From Streptomyces subrutilus (GTDB lineage Bacteria; Actinomycetota; Actinomycetes; Streptomycetales; Streptomycetaceae), in NCBI RefSeq assembly GCF_008704535.1, contig NZ_CP023701.1, forward strand, positions 5,064,001 through 5,128,000: a DNA stretch of 64,000 nt. Reading direction: 5' to 3'. The notes beneath the pieces were generated by a model. The model saw only the letters and a list, made by a program, of their open reading frames with translations. It did no database searches and was not told the origin of the DNA. This document shows, piece by piece, positions 17,151 to 25,094 of the stretch (the stretch's first letter is position 1; every line of letters starts with the position of its first letter). Position numbers and translations under genes: made by a program.

Positions 17151-18017
17151 CTAGACCTTCACATCGTCTCGGGTACAGACCTCTTCGGCGCCGCGGGCGG
17201 CTTTCGCCCGGCGCGCGGCCAGCGGGGTGGAGACCGCCGTCATCACCACGAAGACGGCGATGGCGAGCAGCACGATGGTGCCGCCGGACGGCGCGTCGAG
17301 GTAGTAGGTCGTGGCCGTGCCGGTCAGCGAGACCAGCACGCCGATCACCATCGCCACCGAGAGGGTCGCGGTGAACCCGCGGGTCACGCGCTGGGCGGCC
17401 GCCACCGGGATCACCATCATGGCGCTGACCAGCAGCAGGCCCACGATGCGCATCGCGACGGTGACGGTGACGGCGGCGGTGACCGCCATCAGCAGGTTCA
17501 GCGCGCGCACCGGCAGTCCGGTGACCCGGGCGAACTCCTCGTCCTGGCAGACGGCGAACAGCTGGCGCCGCAGCCCGAGCGTCACGGCGAGCACGAACAC
17601 GGCGAGGACCACCACGGCGGTGATGTCCTCGGCGGAGACGGTGGTGATGGAGCCGAAGAGGTAGCTGGTCAGATTGGCGGTGGAGCCGCCCGGCGCCAGG
17701 TTGATGATCATGACGCCGCCGGCCAGGCCGCCGTAGAAGAGCATGGCGAGCGCGATGTCGCCGCTGGTCCTGCCGCGGGACCGGATCAGCTCCATGCCGA
17801 CCGCGCCCACCACCGCGACCAGGGTGGCCGTCCAGATCGGGCTGGTGTTGAGCAGGAAGCCGAGGGCGACGCCGGTCATGGCCACGTGCCCGATGCCGTC
17901 GCCCATGACCGCCTGGCGGCGCTGCACCAGGTAGGTCCCGATCGCCGGGGCGGTCAGACCGACCAGGACGGCCGCGAGCAGGGCCCGCTGCATGAACGCG
18001 TAGTCGAGGATCTCCAT
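17151..18017 (-). CDS. znuB: Zinc ABC transporter permease
   Basis: This 288-residue ABC-3 family membrane protein has about eight hydrophobic segments, including the family's AMIxxGLLLVSAMMVIPVA-like stretch near residues 205-225 (here MRIVGLLLVSAMMVIPVAAA). With ZnuC and ZnuA it forms the high-affinity zinc importer. Its start overlaps the znuC stop by one base, so it is coupled. Manganese transporters of the same family look alike; zinc is assigned from the adjacent zur and the Zur boxes. Confidence 0.92.
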   Translation of the reverse strand: MEILDYAFMQRALLAAVLVGLTAPAIGTYLVQRRQAVMGDGIGHVAMTGVALGFLLNTSPIWTATLVAVVGAVGMELIRSRGRTSGDIALAMLFYGGLAGGVMIINLAPGGSTANLTSYLFGSITTVSAEDITAVVVLAVFVLAVTLGLRRQLFAVCQDEEFARVTGLPVRALNLLMAVTAAVTVTVAMRIVGLLLVSAMMVIPVAAAQRVTRGFTATLSVAMVIGVLVSLTGTATTYYLDAPSGGTIVLLAIAVFVVMTAVSTPLAARRAKAARGAEEVCTRDDVKV

Positions 18018-18841
18018 CAGCTCAGCAGTCCCGTCCGCAGGGGCTCGGCGTCGTGCGCCGCGTGGGGGTGTACGTGGTCGTGGCCGGGCAGGGCGTGCTG
18101 GCCCACGGCCTCGGGGGGCGGGCCGTCGTGGACGACGCAGCCGTCGCGCAGGACGACGGCCCGGTCGATCAGCGGTTCCAGCGGCCCCAGCTCGTGCAGG
18201 ACGAGGAGCACGGTGGTGCCGGCGGCGACCTGCTCGCGCAGGGCGCGGGCCAGGACCTCCTGGTTGGCCAGGTCCACCCCGGCCATCGGCTCGTCCATGA
18301 TCAGGAGCTCGGGTTCGACGGCGAGCGCCCGGGCTATGAGCACGCGCTGGTGCTGGCCGCCGGAGAGGGCGTTCACCGAGGCGTCGGCGTACGCGTCCAT
18401 GTCGACCAGGGCCAGGGCGCGCGCGACGGCGGCCTTGTCGGCCTTGCGCAGGACGCCGAAGCGGGAGCGGGCCAGCCGGCCGGAGGAGACGACCTCGCGG
18501 ACGGTGGCCGGGACGCCGCTCGCGGCGGTGGTGCGCTGCGGGACGTAGCCGATGCGCGACCAGTCCCGGAAGCGCTTGAAGTCCGTGCCGAAGAGGGAAA
18601 GCCCGCCGTCGGCCAGCGGGACCTGGCCGACCACGGCGCGGACGGCCGTGGACTTGCCGGAGCCGTTGGCGCCGAGCAGGGCGACGACCTCGCCGCGGTG
18701 GACGGTGAGGTCGATCCCGCGCAGCACGGGGCGCGAGCCGAGCGAGGCGGTGGCCCCGCGCAGGGATATGACGGGCTGGTCCGCTGCCCGCCCCGGCGTG
18801 GACTGCATGGCGCGCGCCTCCGTTGCTGCTGCTGTCATCAT
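18017..18841 (-). CDS. znuC: Zinc ABC transporter ATP-binding protein
   Basis: This 274-residue ATPase has Walker A GANGSGKST (about residues 57-65), Q-loop in YVPQ, signature LSGGQHQRVLIARAL, Walker B LLIMDEP and the H-loop VLHE. The C-terminal tail is histidine-rich (GHDHVHPHAAHD), which may bind zinc. The ATG overlaps the znuA stop as ATGA, and its own stop overlaps znuB by one base, so the three genes are one translationally coupled operon in the order znuA-znuC-znuB-zur. Confidence 0.93.
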   Translation of the reverse strand: MMTAAATEARAMQSTPGRAADQPVISLRGATASLGSRPVLRGIDLTVHRGEVVALLGANGSGKSTAVRAVVGQVPLADGGLSLFGTDFKRFRDWSRIGYVPQRTTAASGVPATVREVVSSGRLARSRFGVLRKADKAAVARALALVDMDAYADASVNALSGGQHQRVLIARALAVEPELLIMDEPMAGVDLANQEVLARALREQVAAGTTVLLVLHELGPLEPLIDRAVVLRDGCVVHDGPPPEAVGQHALPGHDHVHPHAAHDAEPLRTGLLS

Positions 18842-19827
18842 TTGGCTCCGAGGGCCTTCTGGAGGTTGTTCAGGTTCGACCGCATGACCTCGAAGTAGTC
18901 AGCGCCCTGGGACTTGTCGGTGATTCCCTCAAGGGGATCGAGGACGTCGGTCCGCAGCCCGGTGTCCTTCGCGAGGGTCGTGGCCGTCTTGTCGCTGGCC
19001 AGCGTCTCGAAGAACACGGTGGAGACATTGTCCTTCTTCGCGACGGCCTGCAGTTCCTTCATCCGGGCCGGGCTGGGCTCGGACTCGGGGTCGACCCCGG
19101 AGATGCCCTCCTGGTCCAGGCCGTAGCGCTCGGCGAGGTAGCCGAACGCGGAGTGCGTGGTGATGAAGGTCTTGGACGCGGTGGTGCCCAGGCCGGTCTT
19201 GAACTCGGCGTCCAGGGCGGTGAGCTTGGCCACCAGCTCGTCGGTGTTCTTGCGGTAGTCGGCCGCGTGGTCGGGGTCGGCCTTCTCCAGGGCCGCGCCG
19301 ACGCCCTTGGCGACCTGCGCGTACTTGACGGGGTCGAGCCACACATGGGGGTCCCGGCCGGTTCCGCCGTGGTCGTGGCCGTCCCCCTCCGCCGCGTGGT
19401 CGTGGTCCTCGCCGGCGTGGTCGTGGCCGGAGGCGCCGTGGACTTCGAGGGGGGTGAGGGCGGCGGCGTCGACGACGTTCTTCACGCCGGACTGGGCGAC
19501 GGCCTCGTCGACGGCGGGCTGCAGGCTCTTGAGGTAGAGGACCACGTCGGATTCGCCGAGCTGGGCGGTCTGCTTGGGGGTGATCTCCAGGTCGTGCGGC
19601 TCGACGCCCGGCTTGGTGAGCGTGCCGACCTTCACGTGGTCCTTGCCGATCTGCTCGCCGAGGAACTGCATCGGGTAGAACGACGCCGTCACGGCGAGCC
19701 TGCCGTCCCCGTCCCCGCTCCCGCCTCCGCCGGCCGCCGTGGCTCCGGAGCATGCGGTGAGGGCCGTGGCGCCGAGGGCGACGGCTCCGGCGAGGGCGGC
19801 GGTGGGTATGAGGCGTCGTACGTTCAT
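18838..19827 (-). CDS. znuA: Zinc-binding lipoprotein ZnuA
   Basis: This 329-residue solute-binding protein of the cluster A-I/TroA family captures zinc outside the membrane. A lipoprotein signal with the lipobox LTAC is near residues 23-26. The family metal ligands are visible as PHDLEITP (His), a long His/Asp-rich loop around residues 128-155 (with HDHAGEDHDH and GDGHDHG), PHVWLDP and TTHSAFGYLA. The ATG at 19827 (MNVRRLIP) gives a proper signal peptide; in-frame starts up to 19845 are possible but would overlap the operator region. Two Zur-box-like palindromes lie immediately upstream. Confidence 0.92.
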   Translation of the reverse strand: MNVRRLIPTAALAGAVALGATALTACSGATAAGGGGSGDGDGRLAVTASFYPMQFLGEQIGKDHVKVGTLTKPGVEPHDLEITPKQTAQLGESDVVLYLKSLQPAVDEAVAQSGVKNVVDAAALTPLEVHGASGHDHAGEDHDHAAEGDGHDHGGTGRDPHVWLDPVKYAQVAKGVGAALEKADPDHAADYRKNTDELVAKLTALDAEFKTGLGTTASKTFITTHSAFGYLAERYGLDQEGISGVDPESEPSPARMKELQAVAKKDNVSTVFFETLASDKTATTLAKDTGLRTDVLDPLEGITDKSQGADYFEVMRSNLNNLQKALGAK

Positions 19828-19863
19828 GACATCCATTTTCATCAAAGATGGAAACGATTGTCA
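19827..19863 (-). promoter_or_regulatory. Zur boxes upstream of znuA
   Basis: TGGAAACGATTGTCA (19849-19863) is a near-perfect match to the actinobacterial Zur operator of the form TGNNAACGATTNTCA. A second, weaker palindrome TGACATCCATTTTCA lies at 19827-19841, touching the znuA start. The spacing of 22 bases places both on one face of the helix. Binding would block znuA transcription or initiation when zinc is plentiful. Confidence 0.8.
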
Positions 19864-19981
19864 ACAATGCCTCGGGGCGGCCTCCGCCGGGGCCGGGGAA
19901 CGGGAACCGATTTGAAAGGGGGGGTGCGGGCGCCGGTAACCTAAAGACTTCGCCGTTCGTCCTCGTAATGAAGAGAGCACC

Positions 19982-21358
19982 GTGGCCGCCGACAAGATCG
20001 AAACCATCGTCAGCCTGAGCAAGCGCCGTGGCTTCGTTTTCCCTTGCAGTGACATCTACGGCGGTTCCCGGGCTGCCTGGGACTACGGTCCGCTGGGTGT
20101 CGAGCTCAAGGAGAACATCAAGCGCCAGTGGTGGAAGGCGATGGTCACCGGACGTGAGGACATCGTCGGCCTCGACTCGTCCGTGATCCTGGCCCCCGAG
20201 GTCTGGGTGGCCTCCGGTCACGTCGCGACCTTCTCGGACCCGCTGACCGAGTGCACCGCCTGTCACAAGCGCCACCGTGCGGACCACCTGGAAGAGGCGT
20301 ACGAGGCCAAGCACGGCCGGCTGCCCGCCAACGGCCTCGCCGACATCAACTGCCCCCACTGCGGCGTGAAGGGCCAGTTCACCGAGCCCAAGCAGTTCTC
20401 CGGCATGCTGGAGACGCACCTCGGCCCGACCCAGGACTCGAAGGCGTACCTGCGCCCCGAGACCGCCCAGGGCATCTTCACCAACTTCGCCCACGTGCAG
20501 ACCACTTCGCGCAAGAAGCCGCCCTTCGGCATCGCGCAGATGGGCAAGTCCTTCCGGAACGAGATCACTCCGGGCAACTTCATCTTCCGCACCCGCGAGT
20601 TCGAGCAGATGGAGATGGAGTTCTTCGTCAAGCCGGGCGAGGACGAGCAGTGGCAGGAGTACTGGATGGCCGAGCGGTGGAACTGGTACCGCGGCCTCGG
20701 CATCCGCGAGGAGAACATCCGCTGGTACGAGCACCCGAAGGAGAAGCTGTCCCACTACTCGAAGCGCACCGCCGACATCGAGTACCGCTTCAACTTCGGC
20801 GGCAACGAGTTCTCCGAGCTGGAGGGCGTGGCCAACCGCACCGACTTCGACCTCAAGGCCCACTCCGCCGCCTCCGGCCAGGACCTCACCTACTTCGACC
20901 AGGAGGCCGGTGAGCGCTACACCCCGTACGTCATCGAGCCGGCGGCCGGTGTGAACCGCGCCATGCTCGCCTTCATGCTCGACGCGTACAACGAGGACGA
21001 GGCCCCGAACGCCAAGGGCGTCATGGAGAAGCGCACCGTGATGCGCCTCGACCCGCGCCTGGCCCCGATCAAGGTCGCCGTCCTGCCGCTGTCGCGCAAC
21101 GCGCAGCTGTCGCCGAAGGCCAAGGGCCTCGCCGCCGACCTGCGCAAGAACTGGAACATCGAGTTCGACGACGCCGGCGCCATCGGCCGCCGCTACCGTC
21201 GCCAGGACGAGATCGGCACCCCGTTCTGCATCACCGTCGACTTCGACACCCTGGACGACAACGCGGTGACCGTGCGCGAGCGCGACACCATGAAGCAGGA
21301 GCGCGTCTCCCTGGACCAGATCCAGAGCTACCTCGGCAGCCGCCTGCTCGGCTGCTAG
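19982..21358 (+). CDS. glyS: Glycyl-tRNA synthetase
   Basis: This 458-residue class II synthetase of the eukaryote-like, homodimeric type charges tRNA-Gly. Motif 2 and surrounding sequence appear as FRNEITPGNFIFRTREFEQ (about residues 195-213), motif 3 in GVNRAMLAFMLDAY, and zinc-type cysteines in CTACHKRH and CPHCG (about 87-126). The C-terminal anticodon-binding domain is complete. A GTG at 19982 begins VAADKIETIV, the usual Streptomyces N-terminus. It is divergent from znuA; the 118-base gap holds both promoters and the Zur boxes. No T-box-like leader fits in the gap. Confidence 0.95.
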   Translation: MAADKIETIVSLSKRRGFVFPCSDIYGGSRAAWDYGPLGVELKENIKRQWWKAMVTGREDIVGLDSSVILAPEVWVASGHVATFSDPLTECTACHKRHRADHLEEAYEAKHGRLPANGLADINCPHCGVKGQFTEPKQFSGMLETHLGPTQDSKAYLRPETAQGIFTNFAHVQTTSRKKPPFGIAQMGKSFRNEITPGNFIFRTREFEQMEMEFFVKPGEDEQWQEYWMAERWNWYRGLGIREENIRWYEHPKEKLSHYSKRTADIEYRFNFGGNEFSELEGVANRTDFDLKAHSAASGQDLTYFDQEAGERYTPYVIEPAAGVNRAMLAFMLDAYNEDEAPNAKGVMEKRTVMRLDPRLAPIKVAVLPLSRNAQLSPKAKGLAADLRKNWNIEFDDAGAIGRRYRRQDEIGTPFCITVDFDTLDDNAVTVRERDTMKQERVSLDQIQSYLGSRLLGC

Positions 21359-21376
21359 GTCCGTCCCGGCGCGAAG

Positions 21377-21421
21377 AAAGCCCGTGGCCCGGTGCGCGGT
21401 GCGCACCGGGCCACGGGCTTT
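21377..21421. terminator. Bidirectional terminator after glyS
   Basis: A perfect 21-bp stem (21377-21397 with 21401-21421) closes a 3-base loop; it starts with AAAG and ends with CTTT, so on both strands the stem ends in a short U-run. It lies between the convergent glyS and VC0807-type genes. Confidence 0.9.
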
Positions 21422-21434
21422 CCCCCGCGGACGG

Positions 21435-22163
21435 TCAGGCCGCGGCCGCGCCCCCGGCGGCGGCCGCCGCGGCCGCGCGGCGTTCGCCCTCGGCCCGGGA
21501 GCGCTTCGCGTAGCGGGCGGTCCACACGGCGAGGGCGGCCAGCACGCCGTAGATCATGAACGGGCTGAGGGTCACCATGGTCCTGGTGTCCAGTCCGTAC
21601 GCGAGGACGATCCGGACCAGGGACTCCGCGACGTAGGCCGAGCCCCAGACCAGCGTCATCCGCTTCATGGTGGTCCGGAAGCCCTCGTACGCCCACAGGC
21701 CGTTCCACCACGCCGTGCCCTCGGGCGTGCCGTCCGTGGCGAACTTGCGGCCGAAGTAGAACATCAGCGGGCGCGCCGCGGCCAGCGTGCCCAGGCAGAG
21801 CAGCCCGAACAGGCCGGTGACCGCGGAGTCCTTGATCAGCAGGGCGCGGGCCGAGTGCGCGCCGACGAGCGAGACCACCGCGGTGATCACCAGGAACACC
21901 AGGGTGACGACGGCGAACTCGTCGAACTTGCGCCGCCAGGCCACGCTGATCGCGCTGTCGAGCACCGGCCACGCGCCGCTGACGAGCAGCGCCGAGAACT
22001 CGCTCCAGCCGTGGTCGTCCGTGAGGACGTTGTACGTGATGATCGGCGCGACCACGTTCAGCGCGATGGTCAGCACCCAGCCGACGGCGGTCGCGGTGCC
22101 GGAGCGAGCGGGCGGCGCGGGTTGCTGCGGTGGCGGTGGTGGCGCTGACTGCGGAGCGGACAT
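21435..22163 (-). CDS. VC0807-family membrane protein
   Basis: This 242-residue protein has a proline-rich N-terminus (about 20 residues) and five or six hydrophobic segments, with the charged pair motif SVAWRRKFDEFAVVTL (about residues 73-88) and FYFGRKFATDGTPEG (about 130-144) that mark the VC0807 family. Its function is unknown. The ATG at 22163 has GGGGGAAG a few bases upstream, which decides the start. The C-terminal tail is alanine-rich and probably disordered. Confidence 0.75.
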   Translation of the reverse strand: MSAPQSAPPPPPQQPAPPARSGTATAVGWVLTIALNVVAPIITYNVLTDDHGWSEFSALLVSGAWPVLDSAISVAWRRKFDEFAVVTLVFLVITAVVSLVGAHSARALLIKDSAVTGLFGLLCLGTLAAARPLMFYFGRKFATDGTPEGTAWWNGLWAYEGFRTTMKRMTLVWGSAYVAESLVRIVLAYGLDTRTMVTLSPFMIYGVLAALAVWTARYAKRSRAEGERRAAAAAAAGGAAAA

Positions 22164-22334
22164 GCTTCCCCCTGGGACGTGCCTCGGCGTGCGGAAAGGG
22201 GAGCGTACGCACGACTCCGGCCTGCGCATGGCAATGCCGGCCCCAAATGATCGCCAAACCGTCCGGAGTGCCTCCCTCCGCCTTCGTCGGCCCCGCCCCG
22301 GTCGGCCCGCTCCGGCCGGGGTCCCGCAGGCGGG

Positions 22335-22928
22335 TCAGGCGCGCAGTCCCCGGATCAGCAGGGCGGTGACCGCCTCGAACTCCGTGAGGATCGTCGGCGA
22401 CACCCAGTCCGCCGCGTACTGGGGGTCGTGGAACCGGCCGGTGGCGTGGAAGACCGCGCGGGCGGTGGCCGGCACGTCCTCGGCGGCCAGCGACCCGGCC
22501 GCGACGCCCTCGGCGATGATCCGCGACAGCTGGTCGGTCAGCTCCGTCAGGTGCGCGTCCACCACGCCGCTGTGCTCGGAGAGCAGCACGGTGTAGGTGG
22601 CGAACAGCTCCGGGTCGTCGCCCGCCTTGTGCCGCTTGGCCGCGAAGAGCGACTCCAGCCAGGCCTCCAGCTTCGATTCCGCGCTCGCACCGGGGTCGGA
22701 GGTGATCTCTTCCAGCACGACGACGCTCTTGGCGAGCCACCGGTCGGTGACCGCCTCGCGGAGCGCGGCCTTCGACGGGAAGTGCCGGTACACGCTGCCG
22801 TGACTCACGCCCAGGGCGCGGGCCACGTCCACCACGGTCGCCTTGGTGGGGCCGAAACGGCGCAGCACCTCCTCGGTGGTTTCGAGGATGCGCTCGGGTG
22901 TCAGGGGCTCGGCGGCAGCGGGGGACAT
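22335..22928 (-). CDS. TetR-family regulator
   Basis: This 197-residue repressor-type protein has the TetR helix-turn-helix near residues 32-52 (VVDVARALGVSHGSVYRHF) and a ligand-binding C-terminal half. Its gene starts 17 bases after the aldo-keto reductase stop on the same strand, so both are in one transcript. A long perfect palindrome in front of the reductase (24015-24048) is the likely operator for autoregulation of the pair. The inducer is not known. Confidence 0.88.
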   Translation of the reverse strand: MSPAAAEPLTPERILETTEEVLRRFGPTKATVVDVARALGVSHGSVYRHFPSKAALREAVTDRWLAKSVVVLEEITSDPGASAESKLEAWLESLFAAKRHKAGDDPELFATYTVLLSEHSGVVDAHLTELTDQLSRIIAEGVAAGSLAAEDVPATARAVFHATGRFHDPQYAADWVSPTILTEFEAVTALLIRGLRA

Positions 22929-22945
22929 GTGATGACCGTACCGTC

Positions 22946-23998
22946 TCAGTGTTCGCTGTCGAGGTGGGCCATCTGCGCGGACGGATAGCGCTCGCCGGCC
23001 GCGGCGCCCGCCGGTACGGCCTCCTCGATCGCGGCCAGGTCGGCGGCGTCGAGGGTGACCTCCATGGCACCCAGTGCCTCGGCGAGCCGGTCCCGGCGCC
23101 GGGCGCCCACCAGCGGCACGATGTCCTCGCCCCGGGACAGCACCCAGGCGATGGCGGTCTGGGCGACGCTGACCCCCTTGCCGCCCGCGACCTTGCGCAG
23201 GGCGTCCACCAGGTCGAGGTTCCGGTCGAGGTTGTCGCCCTGAAAGCGGGGGCTCATGCCGCGGAAGTCGCCGGGGGCCAGTGCGCGGTCGCGGCCGAAG
23301 TGTCCGCTGATCAGGCCGCGGGACAGCACCCCGTACGCCGTGATGCCGATGCCCAGCTCACGGGCGGTCGGCAGGATCCGGTCCTCGATGCCGCGCGAGA
23401 TCAGGGAGTACTCGATCTGGAGGTCCGCGATGGGGGCCACGGACGCGGCCCGGCGCAGGGTGTCCGCGCCGACCTCGGAGAGCCCGATGTGCCGTACGTG
23501 CCCGGCCTCGACGGCCTCGGCGATGGCGCCCACGGTCTCCTCGATCGGGACGTCCGGGTCCACCCGGGCGATCCGGTAGATGTCGATGTGGTCCCGGCCG
23601 AGCCGTTGGAGCGAGTAGGCCAGGAAGTTCTTCACGGCCGCGGGCCGGCCGTCGTATCCGGTGAAGCCGCCCTCGACCGTCCGCAGGGCGCCGAACTTCA
23701 CGCTGGTCAGCGCCTTCTCGCGGGCGGCCGCCGGAGCCGTCCGCAGGGCCTCGTTGATCAGCAGTTCGTTGTGCCCCATGCCGTAGAAGTCGCCGGTGTC
23801 GAGCAGCGTGACCCCGGCGTCCAGGGCGGCGTGGACCGTCGCGAGGGACTCGGCGCGGTCGCTCTCGCCGTACAGGGCCGACATTCCCATGCAGCCGAGG
23901 CCGAGCGGAAAGACGGCCGGGCCGGTGGTTCCGAGCCGGCGCCGCGGGGCCGGCTCGGAAGAGGGGGAGGGGGGAGAGGGGTTCGGGTTCGTCGTCAT
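22946..23998 (-). CDS. Aldo/keto reductase
   Basis: This 350-residue NADPH-dependent oxidoreductase has the catalytic tetrad elements: Asp and Tyr in LLDTGDFYGMGHNE (about residues 60-73), Lys in LTSVKFGA and the cofactor loop VPLVGARRRDRL near residues 300-311. It resembles AKR11/13-type enzymes acting on small carbonyls. The ATG at 23998 (MTTNPNPSP) is preferred since the upstream start at 24043 would lie inside the operator palindrome. It forms an operon with the downstream TetR gene. Confidence 0.88.
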   Translation of the reverse strand: MTTNPNPSPPSPSSEPAPRRRLGTTGPAVFPLGLGCMGMSALYGESDRAESLATVHAALDAGVTLLDTGDFYGMGHNELLINEALRTAPAAAREKALTSVKFGALRTVEGGFTGYDGRPAAVKNFLAYSLQRLGRDHIDIYRIARVDPDVPIEETVGAIAEAVEAGHVRHIGLSEVGADTLRRAASVAPIADLQIEYSLISRGIEDRILPTARELGIGITAYGVLSRGLISGHFGRDRALAPGDFRGMSPRFQGDNLDRNLDLVDALRKVAGGKGVSVAQTAIAWVLSRGEDIVPLVGARRRDRLAEALGAMEVTLDAADLAAIEEAVPAGAAAGERYPSAQMAHLDSEH

Positions 23999-24014
23999 GC
24001 GACGAGAATGGCAT

Positions 24015-24048
24015 GACGAGTGACAGATTTCAATATCTGTCACTCGTC
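24015..24048 (-). promoter_or_regulatory. Palindromic operator for the AKR-TetR pair
   Basis: A perfect 14-bp inverted repeat, GACGAGTGACAGAT (24015-24028) and its complement at 24035-24048, is separated by TTCAAT. It sits 17 bases before the reductase ATG, where the promoter and 5' leader should be. Its size and symmetry fit a TetR dimer-of-dimers site; the gene two places downstream encodes a TetR protein. Confidence 0.75.
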
Positions 24049-24157
24049 AGGGTGAGAGGTCCCGGCGCCGGCCGGGCGAGAGGTGGTGAGGGCGGTGGTG
24101 GGAGCGCCGGTGTGGGCGGCGGTGTGCGCAGTGCGTCGGGGTGTGGGCCGGTCCGGT

Positions 24158-24502
24158 TCAGGCGAGGAGGCGCAACACCAGGGCCGCCGCCGCCAGCAGA
24201 GCCAAGACCGCCGCCGGGGCGAGCTCGTAGTCCTTGACGCGCACGTGGCTGATGACCGCCCCGATGAAGTAGAGGGTCACGCCGACGGCCGCGGCCACGC
24301 CGAGCGGCGCGATCCACAGGCCGGCTGCCAGGCCGACGGCGCCGGCGGCCTTCAGGGCGGCCAGCCGTGGCAGCCACGCCTCGGGGACCCGCACCTTGCG
24401 CATGTTGGCCACCACCTGCTCGTTGCGCCGGAGCGTGAAGACCGCGGAGGCGGTGAGGGCGAGCGCGAGCAGGATGCCGACGACGGCGTAGGCGATGAAC
24501 AT
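24158..24502 (-). CDS. DoxX-like membrane protein
   Basis: This 114-residue protein has four hydrophobic segments and the family's central motif around KVRVPEAWLPRLAALKAAGAVG-like residues 36-57 and the later ISHVRVKD. DoxX-like proteins are small inner-membrane proteins linked with redox or quinone stress; the role here is unknown. The ATG at 24502 with GGGG about 7 bases upstream is better than the TTG at 24514. It is divergent from the MarR gene with 91 bases between the starts, so that regulator is a likely controller. Confidence 0.8.
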   Translation of the reverse strand: MFIAYAVVGILLALALTASAVFTLRRNEQVVANMRKVRVPEAWLPRLAALKAAGAVGLAAGLWIAPLGVAAAVGVTLYFIGAVISHVRVKDYELAPAAVLALLAAAALVLRLLA

Positions 24503-24530
24503 GATGAGCCCCAATGGTCGATTGCGTTAG

Positions 24531-24552
24531 ATCATTGAATAGCATCAACGAT
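24531..24552. promoter_or_regulatory. Candidate MarR operator
   Basis: ATCATTGA (24531-24538) and TCAACGAT (24545-24552) form an inverted repeat with one mismatch and a 6-base spacer, centrally placed between the divergent DoxX-like and MarR genes. Size and place suit a MarR dimer. Confidence 0.35.
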
Positions 24553-24593
24553 CGATGGAGTGCAACCATCCGGTGATTGCTACGATGCGGACC

Positions 24594-25049
24594 ATGACGG
24601 CAGACCAGGACGGATCGCACCCCCCGCAGCGCCTGGGCCTCCTGCTGGCCTGGCACGGCGCGGTCACCCAGGCGCGGATGAAGAAGGCGTTCAGCGCCGC
24701 CGGCCTCACCCCGCGCCACGCGATGGCGCTGATGCACCTGGAGGGCGGCCCCCTCGGTCAGCGCGTGCTCGCGGAGCGGCTGGAGGTGGACCCCAGCGTC
24801 CTCGTCGGCATCCTGAACGACCTGGAGGGCGACGGCCTGGCCGAACGCCGCCGCGACCCCGCCGACCGGCGCCGCCACAACGTGGCCCTCACCGCCGCGG
24901 GCGCCGCCGCCCTGCGCTCGACGAACGCGGCGCTCGACGACGTCGAGCGCGACCTCTTCGCGGGCCTCACCGCCACCGACCGGACGGCCCTGCGCACGCT
25001 GCTGGCCAGGATCGACACGCACGCGGGCGAGTTCGACTGCCAGGAGTGA
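24594..25049 (+). CDS. MarR-family regulator
   Basis: This 151-residue protein has the winged helix-turn-helix of MarR (GQRVLAERLEVDPSVLVGILNDLEGDGLAERRRDPADRR spans about residues 54-92, including the wing). It is divergent from a DoxX-like gene, a common regulator-target layout. ATG 24594 (MTADQDG) is taken as the start; an ATG three codons upstream is possible. The ligand is not known. Confidence 0.87.
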   Translation: MTADQDGSHPPQRLGLLLAWHGAVTQARMKKAFSAAGLTPRHAMALMHLEGGPLGQRVLAERLEVDPSVLVGILNDLEGDGLAERRRDPADRRRHNVALTAAGAAALRSTNAALDDVERDLFAGLTATDRTALRTLLARIDTHAGEFDCQE

Positions 25050-25094
25050 CCCCGCCCCGCCCGCACGTCGGCGGGGGCGCGCACGCCCCCGGGC

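Noticed and set aside
19864..19981. T-box or riboswitch before glyS
   Set aside because: The 118-base gap is shared with znuA control elements and shows no T-box sequence or terminator-antiterminator structure.
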